A stretch of 64,000 nucleotides of DNA from Caldimonas manganoxidans ATCC BAA-369 (GTDB lineage: Bacteria; Pseudomonadota; Gammaproteobacteria; Burkholderiales; Burkholderiaceae_C). The first letter of the stretch is position 1. Every line of letters begins with the position of its first letter. Both the position numbers and the translations under genes were made by a program. Positions 1-7,600 of the stretch are shown one piece after another. The notes beneath the pieces are model-generated. The model did no database searches, had not been told where the DNA came from, and saw only the letters and a program-made list of their open reading frames with translations. The stretch covers positions 16,932 through 80,931 of the forward strand of contig NZ_KB905943.1 of assembly GCF_000381125.1 (NCBI RefSeq), given 5' to 3'.

Positions 1-1
1 C

Positions 2-694
2 ACGGCGGGCTTTGCGCCCCGCCCCGAGCGGGCCGTGCATGCGTTCTGCCATGCCTTGCCGCGGCAATGGCATCAAATGGCGGTCATGCTCAGCGCAGCC
101 AGTGCCTTGACTTGGGCCGCGCGCGTGCTGGGCTACGCCAGCGAGGCCGAGGCCTTGCGCGAGGCCGCAGCCTTGGAGCCGGCGCGGGCGCAGCGCGCTC
201 CGTTGTTCCTGCCGTATTTGAATGGCGAGCGCTCGCCGCACAACGATCCCCATGCGCAAGGTGTGTGGTTTGGCCTGACGGCCTCCCACACGCGCGCCGA
301 CCTGATCTACGCGGTGGCCGAGGGTGTGGCCTTCGGCCTGCGCGATGGGTGGCTGACGCTGGATCGGCCCGAAGCGGACGCGCCGGCGTGCCTGTCGCTG
401 GTCGGTGGGGGCTCGCGCAGTCTCTGGTGGGCCCAACTGTTGGCCGACGTGCTCGGTGTGGAGCTGCAGCTCCATGAAGGCGGTCATACCGGGGCGGCCT
501 TGGGGGCGGCCCGTCTGGCCTGGCTGAGTGTGGGCGCCTCGGTGTCGGACGTGTGCCAAACGCCGCCCGTGCGCCAAGTGGTGCGGCCTGACAGCATCCG
601 CAGCGCCGATGTGATGGAGCGGCATGCGCGCTTCGTTCAGCTGTATGCCCAGGTGCGTGCGCAATGGGCCGCTCAGGCCCCTGCCAAAACCTGA
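2..694 (+). CDS. xylB: Xylulokinase, C-terminal part (5' end outside window)
   Basis: This is the C-terminal domain of an FGGY-family carbohydrate kinase, most like xylulokinase (D-xylulose + ATP to xylulose 5-phosphate, cytoplasmic). The frame is open to the left edge, so the start is not in the window. The stretch YLNGERSPHNDPHAQG, followed by an LIYAVAEGVAFGLRDGW helix and the glycine-rich LVGGGSRSLWW segment, matches the FGGY C-terminal nucleotide-binding half. The stop is 34 bases before the next gene, a PfkB sugar kinase on the same strand. This pairing is common at the end of polyol/pentose (mannitol, sorbitol, xylitol) operons in Burkholderiales, so co-transcription is likely. The exact substrate is inferred from family and context. 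Confidence 0.85.
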   Translation, partial: TAGFAPRPERAVHAFCHALPRQWHQMAVMLSAASALTWAARVLGYASEAEALREAAALEPARAQRAPLFLPYLNGERSPHNDPHAQGVWFGLTASHTRADLIYAVAEGVAFGLRDGWLTLDRPEADAPACLSLVGGGSRSLWWAQLLADVLGVELQLHEGGHTGAALGAARLAWLSVGASVSDVCQTPPVRQVVRPDSIRSADVMERHARFVQLYAQVRAQWAAQAPAKT

Positions 695-728
695 GCGCGC
701 AGCTTCATCTTTCGCGATCGACGACCTC

Positions 729-1673
729 ATGGACTCACGAACTCCTCTCGCCCCCCCGTCCCCAGCGCCTGCTCTGTGCGTGCTGGGGGAAGCCTTGATC
801 GACTGCGTCGAGCAATCCGACGGCAGCCTCGTGCCGCTGCAAGGTGGCAGCCCGTTCAACTTGGCGCGCGCCGCGGCTCGCGCTGGGGCGCGGGTGGGTT
901 ACTTGCCCCCGTTTTCGTCCGACCGCTTTGGCCAGCGGCTGCGCCAGACCGCCGAGCAAGACGGCGTGCAGGTGTGTTCCCCGGACAGTGCCTGCCCCAC
1001 GTCCTTGGCCATGGTCACGGTGCAAGACGGTCAGCCGAGCTACAGCTTTTACCGCGAGGGCGTGGCCGATCGGGATTGGCAGCCCGATGCGCTGATCGAG
1101 CGCTTGCGAGCCGGGCCCGCCGGGGTGTTGCACACCGGCTCCTTGGCCATCATGCCGCCGGACGATGGGCGCGTGCTCGAGGTGGTGCAGGCCGCCCGCG
1201 CGTTGGGCTGGACCATCAGTCTGGACATCAACCTGCGCCCCCGTGTGGCCCGTGATCTGGAGGCGTATCGCGCATCCGTGTGGACCTTGATCCGCGCGGC
1301 CGATTGGGTCAAGGCCAGCGAGGAAGACTGGACCCTGCTCACCGGCGGTGTGTTGTCGCCCGACCGACCCGAGCCAGCCTTGCAGGCCCTGCAAGAGCTC
1401 GGGGTGCGCCACGTGGCCTTGACCTTCGGCGCCCAAGGCGCTTGCTTGCAGGTGGATGCCGCGCGCGCCCAGGCCGCAGCCCCGACGGTGGACGTGGTGG
1501 ACACCGTGGGGGCGGGCGATACCTTCTGGGGCTGGTGTTTGGCGGCGTGGATGCGCCACGGCCCGGCGGCGGCTGGGCAGGTGCACACCACCTTGCAGCA
1601 CGCGCTGCGCGCCGCGGCCATCAATTGCTCGCGGCGGGGCTGTCAGCCCCCATGGGCTCATGAGCTGGGTTGA
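729..1673 (+). CDS. PfkB-family fructokinase
   Basis: A 314-residue ribokinase/PfkB-family sugar kinase, probably fructokinase (fructose to fructose 6-phosphate). The N-terminus has the family GEALIDCV strand and a GGSPFNLARAAARAG substrate-binding loop. The C-terminus has the ATP-site and catalytic signature DTVGAGDTFWG, whose GAGD aspartate is the expected catalytic base. The frame runs upstream into xylB, so I chose the ATG at 729, which gives the usual length and begins just before the first beta-strand. The 34-base gap to xylB suggests one operon. Together they would convert keto-sugars produced by polyol dehydrogenases into glycolytic or pentose-phosphate intermediates. Substrate specificity cannot be read from the sequence alone. 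Confidence 0.85.
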   Translation: MDSRTPLAPPSPAPALCVLGEALIDCVEQSDGSLVPLQGGSPFNLARAAARAGARVGYLPPFSSDRFGQRLRQTAEQDGVQVCSPDSACPTSLAMVTVQDGQPSYSFYREGVADRDWQPDALIERLRAGPAGVLHTGSLAIMPPDDGRVLEVVQAARALGWTISLDINLRPRVARDLEAYRASVWTLIRAADWVKASEEDWTLLTGGVLSPDRPEPALQALQELGVRHVALTFGAQGACLQVDAARAQAAAPTVDVVDTVGAGDTFWGWCLAAWMRHGPAAAGQVHTTLQHALRAAAINCSRRGCQPPWAHELG

Positions 1674-1710
1674 GTCGATTCAGCCTCGGGCGGCAGGGTT
1701 GGGCCTGTCG

Positions 1711-2328
1711 TCATCTTGAAGACAGCATGCGCTCGACATAACGCGCGATCAGGTCGATCTCGAGGTTGACCCGATCGCCGGGCGCCAGCCGTCCGAGCGT
1801 CGTGTGCTCGACCGTGTGCGGGATCAGATTGATGCTGATTTCGGTGCCGTCGGGCCGGTCGTCCACGCGGTTGACCGTCAGGCTGACGCCATGGACCGTG
1901 ATCGAGCCCTTGTACGCCAAGAAACGGGCCAACTCGCGCGGGGCGAGCACGCGCAGCTCCCAAGACTCACCCACTCGCGCCAGGTGCGTGACCGTGCCCA
2001 GGCCGTCCACATGGCCGCTGACCAGATGCCCGCCGAGACGGTCCTGCGCGCGCAGCGCCTTCTCCAGATTGACCCAGCCCGGGGCATCCAGCCCCGCGGT
2101 CTTGGACAGGCTCTCGGCCGAAATGTCGATCGTGAAACAGGCGGCCTTGGGGTCGAAGCTGGTGACGGTCATGCACGCGCCATTGAGCGCGATGCTGTCG
2201 CCCAGCTGCACATCGTCCAGATAGCCTGCGGGCGCTTCGATCAACAGGCGCTTGCCATGGGCGGCGCTGTCGCCCAGCGGCGTGACCTCGAGAATGCGGC
2301 CGATGCCGCTGATGATGCCGGTGAACAT
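1711..2328 (-). CDS. ribE: Riboflavin synthase, alpha chain
   Basis: Riboflavin synthase (205 aa) dismutates two 6,7-dimethyl-8-ribityllumazine molecules to riboflavin. It opens with the family hallmark MFTGIISGIG and has two tandem lumazine-binding barrels of about 95 residues each. The first carries SIALNGACMTV, and the second has the parallel motif SITVHGVSLTVN. The linker GGHLVSGHVDG is diagnostic. The reading frame continues upstream without a stop, so the start is set at the ATG giving MFTGI. ribD lies 56 bases upstream on the same strand, making a ribD-ribE unit. I saw no FMN riboswitch before ribD. The gene converges with the fructokinase gene, with 37 bases between stops. Confidence 0.95.
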   Translation of the reverse strand: MFTGIISGIGRILEVTPLGDSAAHGKRLLIEAPAGYLDDVQLGDSIALNGACMTVTSFDPKAACFTIDISAESLSKTAGLDAPGWVNLEKALRAQDRLGGHLVSGHVDGLGTVTHLARVGESWELRVLAPRELARFLAYKGSITVHGVSLTVNRVDDRPDGTEISINLIPHTVEHTTLGRLAPGDRVNLEIDLIARYVERMLSSR

Positions 2329-2384
2329 GGGCTGCATTGTCGCAGGCTGGCGGCCGCTGTGTCGCGGCAGGGCGTCAGGCACGG

Positions 2385-3524
2385 TCAGAAGCGCTCGCGC
2401 CCCGGGGGCCGGGCACGCAGGCGCAAGTCCGGGCCAATGCGTTCCACGTCGAGAAAGGTCAGCGCCACGGCCTCGTCCAGCGAGGCCAGCGGGCCAAAGC
2501 GCATCATCTCCCGCCCTAGGCCAATCAGTCGGGGCGCCAGATAGACCAGGTATTCGTCCACCAGATCTTCGCGCACGAACGAGCCGTTGAGCTTGTGCCC
2601 GGCCTCGACGTGCAGCTCGTTGATGCCGCGGCGCGCCAGATCGGCCAGCATCGCGCCCAAGTCCACCTTGCCGTGGGGCGCGGCGAACCGAACACACCGG
2701 GCGCCGGCCGCTTCCAGGGCGGTGCGCCGCGGTGGGGCGTCGTCGGCATGGTAGATCAGCACCTCGCCAGGTGGCGCCAAGAGGCGGGCAGTCGGCGGGG
2801 TTTCCAGCCGCGAGTCCACGATCACCCGCAGCGGTTGGCGGGGCGTGTCCACCGCGCGCACATCCAAGCGAGGATCGTCTTCCAGCACCGTGCCGATGCC
2901 GGTGAGCACCGCGCCGGCACGGGCGCGCCAGGCGTGGCCATCGGCCCGGGCCGAGGGACCCGTGATCCACTGGCTGCGGCCATCGTCCAGCGCGGTGCGG
3001 CCATCCAGCGAGGCCGCCACTTTCAGACGCACCCATGGGCGGCCACGCAGCATGCGGGAGAAAAAGCCGATGTTCAGCTCGCGTGCCTCCTCGGCCATCA
3101 GCCCCAGATCCACTTGCACGCCGGCGGCACGCAGCCGCTCGATGCCTCGACCGGCCACCAGGGGATTGGGGTCTTGGACGGCCACCACCACGCGAGCCAC
3201 GCCTTCGCGAATCAACGCATCGGCGCACGGCGGGGTGCGGCCATGGTGGGAGCAGGGTTCCAGCGTCACATAGACCGTGGCGCCCCGCGCCGACAGCCCG
3301 CGCGCGCGCAGCAAGGCCAGGGCCTGGGCCTCGGCATGGGCTTGGCCGGTGGCCTGTGTGTGGGCGGCCACCCGCTGGCCGTCGGGCAGCACGATGACAC
3401 AGCCCACTGCGGGGTTGGGCGGGCACACCCGCAGCGCCTGCGCCGCCTGGGCCAGGGCCTCGCGCATGTGCTGCGCATCGACGGGATCACCTGTCTGAGG
3501 GAGAGAACTCACCGAAGCATCCAC
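2385..3524 (-). CDS. ribD: Bifunctional diaminohydroxyphosphoribosylaminopyrimidine deaminase / reductase
   Basis: RibD performs the second and third steps of riboflavin synthesis. The N-terminal zinc deaminase domain shows PPNPAVGCVIV, HAEAQAL (zinc His and catalytic Glu) and PCSHHGRTPPC (zinc cysteines). The C-terminal reductase domain shows the RPWVRLKVAASLDGR strand and an HVEAGHKLNGSF loop. I chose the GTG at 3524 because GGGAG lies 5 bases upstream; this gives 379 residues. Other in-frame starts are a TTG at 3572 and the ATG at 3467. The ATG would leave only a few residues before the deaminase core. It is divergent from the FimT-like gene at 3634 and probably co-transcribed with ribE. 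Confidence 0.93.
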   Translation of the reverse strand: MDASVSSLPQTGDPVDAQHMREALAQAAQALRVCPPNPAVGCVIVLPDGQRVAAHTQATGQAHAEAQALALLRARGLSARGATVYVTLEPCSHHGRTPPCADALIREGVARVVVAVQDPNPLVAGRGIERLRAAGVQVDLGLMAEEARELNIGFFSRMLRGRPWVRLKVAASLDGRTALDDGRSQWITGPSARADGHAWRARAGAVLTGIGTVLEDDPRLDVRAVDTPRQPLRVIVDSRLETPPTARLLAPPGEVLIYHADDAPPRRTALEAAGARCVRFAAPHGKVDLGAMLADLARRGINELHVEAGHKLNGSFVREDLVDEYLVYLAPRLIGLGREMMRFGPLASLDEAVALTFLDVERIGPDLRLRARPPGRERF

Positions 3525-3633
3525 ATAGACTCCCGACCGAGCTTCATGCACCGCTGGCAGCGCCCACGACAAGGCGCCCCATCGGGACGACCGGCACAGA
3601 CCGGAAGGTTTGCCATTTCCTCAGGGGGAAAAA

Positions 3634-4248
3634 ATGAAAGCTTATCCGAGACCGCGCCGTGTGGGGCGGGGAGGGTCGGTGATCGAGACGCTGATGGCGA
3701 TCGCCATCTTGGCGATCCTGGCGTCGATCGGCTATCCGGCGGCACGCGACTGGGTGCATTTCACCCGGACGAGAACGATCAGCGCCCAGCTGTCCTCGCA
3801 TCTTGCGTTGGCCCGGGCCTCGGCCATCGCAAGAGGCCAGCCCGTGGCGATCTCACCGCAGTCGATGCACTGGGAATCGGGATGGCGTGTCCACCTCGAT
3901 CCCAACGCCAACGGACAGTGGGACGAAGGCGAGGCAGTGCTCGCGCTTCATGAGGGGGATCGCCGCGTGCGCATCCAGGCCCAAGGGGCTGCCCAGCGCT
4001 ATGTGCTGTTCGATCCGAGCGGTCGGCCCATCCAGCACAACGGGGCGTTCCTCGCCTCCGCCTTCCTCGTGTGCACGCCGTCGACCGATCGGCTCACCGC
4101 CCTGGTCATGAATGCTGCAGGGCGCGTGCGTGCCGAGCCTCGCTGGGGGCCCTGTCCTGTTCCCCGTGTCAGCGGTGTTCAACGGTCCCAGCAATCGGCA
4201 GCGGTGCGCGATGCGTCTCCCCCGGTCTTCGTTTTTTGGCCCAGTTGA
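3634..4248 (+). CDS. FimT/GspH-like pseudopilin with atypical cleavage site
   Basis: A 204-residue prepilin-like protein. A 13-residue basic leader ends in Gly, followed by GSVIETLMAIAILAILASIG. This is the class III prepilin pattern with Glu at +5 but an unusual Gly at +1 (normally Phe or Met). The body resembles FimT/GspH minor pseudopilins: a long N-terminal helix, then LALARASAIARGQPVAI, then beta-rich sequence. GGGGGAAAAA precedes the ATG at 3634. It lies alone on the plus strand, opposed to the pilin operon, and its last 70 bases overlap the 3' end of pilE. The C-terminal tail (about residues 182-204), antisense to pilE, does not look pilin-like and may reflect loss of an original stop. 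It is likely an initiation pseudopilin, but expression is uncertain. Confidence 0.7.
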   Translation: MKAYPRPRRVGRGGSVIETLMAIAILAILASIGYPAARDWVHFTRTRTISAQLSSHLALARASAIARGQPVAISPQSMHWESGWRVHLDPNANGQWDEGEAVLALHEGDRRVRIQAQGAAQRYVLFDPSGRPIQHNGAFLASAFLVCTPSTDRLTALVMNAAGRVRAEPRWGPCPVPRVSGVQRSQQSAAVRDASPPVFVFWPS

Positions 4249-4658
4249 TTGATGCCCAGCGTCCCACAGGGATCGCCGTTCATCGATCCGGTCGGTGTGG
4301 CCTGAATCAGGAAGCTCGTGGCCGTGGGGCTGCCGGCTGAAAAAGCGATGGTGTAGCGCGCCGTGCCGCTACGGGGGGATTGCGAAAACGGCAGGGTCAC
4401 CGATGCGCCCGAACTGGTCGTGGCGTAGCTGTTGCTTTCGGTGAAGTTGCGCTCCATGAACTGAGCGGCCTCCAGCAGCAAAGCCTTGGCGTCCGCACGG
4501 TGCCCGCGGCGGACCTGCTCGATATAACTTGGGTAGGCCACCGCGGCAAGGATTGCGACCACCACGACCACGATCATCACCTCGATCAGCGTGAAGCCGC
4601 GAACGATCCCGACGGGACCGGTCTTTCGGTGAGCGTGCAAAGACCGTTTCATGTTCAT
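4179..4658 (-). CDS. pilE: Type IV minor pilin PilE
   Basis: Minor (or major-like) type IV pilin of 159 aa. The leader ends in Gly21, followed by FTLIEVMIVVVVVAILAAVA, a canonical PilD cleavage and methylation site with Glu at +5. Next come YPSYIEQVRRGHRADAKALL and a C-terminal disulfide loop between the Cys in GDPCGTLG and the Cys in AADCW. It is the last gene of the operon fimT-pilV-pilW-pilX-pilY1-pilE; its ATG is 6 bases from the pilY1 stop, so it is probably translationally coupled. Another ATG two codons downstream could be used. PilE in this position usually primes the fibre together with the minor pilins and PilY1. Its 3' end overlaps an opposed pseudopilin gene. Confidence 0.93.
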   Translation of the reverse strand: MNMKRSLHAHRKTGPVGIVRGFTLIEVMIVVVVVAILAAVAYPSYIEQVRRGHRADAKALLLEAAQFMERNFTESNSYATTSSGASVTLPFSQSPRSGTARYTIAFSAGSPTATSFLIQATPTGSMNGDPCGTLGINQLGQKTKTGGDASRTAADCWDR

Positions 4659-4664
4659 GTTGCC

Positions 4665-7600
4665 TTACCTGGAGATGAGCTGGCGCCACGAGCCGCGCGG
4701 CGGGCGGTCGCCACCCTTTTCCGTCGTGACTTGGATGCCTTCATTGGTGCCGGTGGTGTCGCTGCCGGACTGGAGCTTGAACTCTAGAGCGCCCGCGGAG
4801 ATCACTCTTGGAGTGCTCGTGATGCCCACCGAACTGCGCATCCCGCTGACAGGATTTCCACCCGAGTAGTCGTCGGCGTTGAAAACCCCGTCGCCATTGA
4901 CGTCTAGCACCGTTTCATTGATGCGCTGACCGGTGACGGCCGACAACTCCATCAACCAGCTGGTGCCGCCAAAGCTGCATGACGATGTCGACGGAATCAG
5001 GGTGTTGAAGATTACACGGCCGAAACGCAACAGCGGTGGATCTACAACCCTCTCGCCCTGAGCGGTCGGCGGAGTCGTGGGTTGGATCAAATCGAGGAAC
5101 CATCCGCGCTGAGTCGACCAGTTCACGTTGTTCGCGCTGACTGTGCGAACCTCGCGACCTGCCACTGTGGTTTCCGACAACAGGGTTTGCTGCTGCAGGA
5201 TCGAAGAACGAGTGGCGGTGGTGTATGTGATTTCGTTAGATGGCCCGGTGTCAGGTCGATCCCAGATGCCGTAGAAGCTCTGTACGGTCAGGTCGGTCGG
5301 ATCGCCCTCCGCCACATAGCGTCCAGTGCCGAAATACACCATGAACCCTCCGTTAGGGTGCCGTCCGACTTCCAAAGGTGCGGTGATCGGCTGACGTTGA
5401 TCGCTGGCGTTGCGTGCGCTGAACAACGGGCGATCGCGCGAGCCACTGCGGTTGGCCACGCGCCAGTTCGACGGGTTGCTGTTGGACAGATCGAACTTCC
5501 ACACGTTGCCGTAAAGGTCACCAGCGTAGACCGTGTCGATGATGCGGTCTCCGTCGGTGTCCACCAAGGCGGGCGTCGACAACCCGTTGTTGGCTCCGTT
5601 GTAGGCTGTGCTTCCCGCATCGATGCCGAGTCGGGCGATCTGGTTGCCCGAGGCGAGATCGACCACGTACAGGAAGGCCCCCGACGTCGTGCACTGGTAG
5701 CTGCCCGATGTCTTGGGATAGCCATTGCCGAAGATGGCAGCCCACGTTCCATTGGGCAAGCGAGCGATCTGAGGTTGGCTGAACGTGTAGCACAGCTCCG
5801 AATCCGTGAACTCCCACATCACATTGCTGGCGGTGACGGCCGTGGGGTTGGTGACATTGATCGCGAAAATCGACCGGCCGCCCGCGCCCAGACCGCTCAC
5901 CAAATAGGAGCCCCAAGCGCCGTTGATGTAGGCCTCGCCCACATAAGGCGATCCGTCCACGAAGAAGAGGTGTCGGTCGTTGTAGTCAGGGTCGGTGAGT
6001 TCCCACAGCTTCGGGTAAACCGCCCTGGGGACGTAAGCGAAGACCTCCCGTCCGCCGTTCGGGCCGTTCTCGGCGTTGAAGGCATGCAACATGCCGTCAT
6101 TGGCGCCGACGTAGACCATGGGCGTGCGGTTGGCGTTGGCGGTGACGAAGGCGTAGTAGCTCGACCCCTCCGAGCCAGGCAGGCGTTCATAGCCGAAATA
6201 CTGCTGCTGCACGAAGAACGGATCGGAGTTGATGATGTCGCCGAGCACCTGATCACGGTCGCGGAAGATCCCAGTGGTGCTTCTGGACCGCTCCAGGCTG
6301 CGGTCGCCGCGCAGGAAATTGAGTCGATCCTGACCTCGCGTATCGACCACATTCCCGGGACCGGTGTTGAGGTGTCCCTGTTGCGCCGAGGACAAATTGG
6401 ACCAGGCAAAGCTGACGCCCGTGGTGCCGTTGTGCGTGAGGATGTTGCGTTGGTCGGCTGCTGGCAGCTGCTGCGCTGCGTCCCAGAGCTGGTTGCCCAC
6501 GCGACCATTGGGCAGTAGCTGCAGGGCCCGCAGGCTGCCGCTCCAACGCGTGCTGTCGAAGCGGGCCTGGAAGATGGCCGTGTCCGTGTTCAGCTGCGTG
6601 GAATTCGCAGCAATCGCGGCCGCCGAGGAGCGGCGCCGACCGATCTGCTCGAAGGCTCGCGCCAGCCCCTCCACCAAGCGCACCGGATCATTGGCGAAAA
6701 CGAAGTTGTCCGGGTTGCCGTCGCCGTCGCCATCCCATTCGCTCTGCAGGTCTGGGACGTTGTTGTCATTGGTGTCGCGGAAGCCACCGTACTTTGCTGC
6801 ATACCACAGCGGGTCTTTGAGCGAGCCCGCAGCGTTGCCGGTGATGGTGTAAGTCACCGAGGTGGGGGGATTGTCCACGGTGCAGTTGCGGCATCCGCCA
6901 GAGGCATTGATGAAGCCGGTGCTGCCATTGGCCACCGTGTTGGTGTCTTCACGGATGACCGTCACGTTGCGCGGATCGGTGTAGTCGAAGTTGTAGATGC
7001 CGGAGTGGAAGTGGGGGCCGTCATTGTTCGTGCCGGAGATGATGTAGCCGAAGCCCTGGCCATTGGCCGTCGAGGCGGAGACGGCCTTGGTGGTGACCTT
7101 CACGGAATTGCCGCTGACCCGGTACTCGATGATGCCCCACATGTCCTGGTCGTAGTCACCCCCGAAGGCGCTGTCTTCCCAGTTGACGTAGAACTTGCCG
7201 TAGGTCGGGGTCTGTTCCACGATCTTGAAATCGACGAGCGTCCCACCCCCAAACGGACCACTGCCGTTAGAGGATCGGTCCAAGCGATAAGCCGGGAGAA
7301 TGGTCACTCGGTTGCCGTTGGCGTTGAGCTCGATGCGGGGCACATTGGTGGCCAGGGCCACGCCATAGGTCTCGACCTTGAGCGCGTTGGGGAAGTCGGT
7401 GCCACTGACGCCCGTTGGAAGTTGTTTGATGCGGTTGGTGCGTGCGAAATGCGCCAGACCTGACATCAGGTACGACCCCTCAAGGGTCGGCGCCTCAGGG
7501 CACAGCCCCAGGGCTTCTCCGAATGATGACAAGGTCTTGGCCGAGCAGAGATTGTCGCCGGTGGAGCCCACTCGGCCGACAAACCAGCTGCCGCCATTGA

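Noticed and set aside
1711..3426. A single 571-residue protein fusing ribD-antisense-frame sequence to riboflavin synthase
   Set aside because: The first 365 codons are a frame shadow of ribD; riboflavin synthase begins cleanly at MFTGI at 2328.
3525..3633. Possible FMN riboswitch upstream of ribD
   Set aside because: The interval is only about 100 bases and lacks the conserved RFN motifs.
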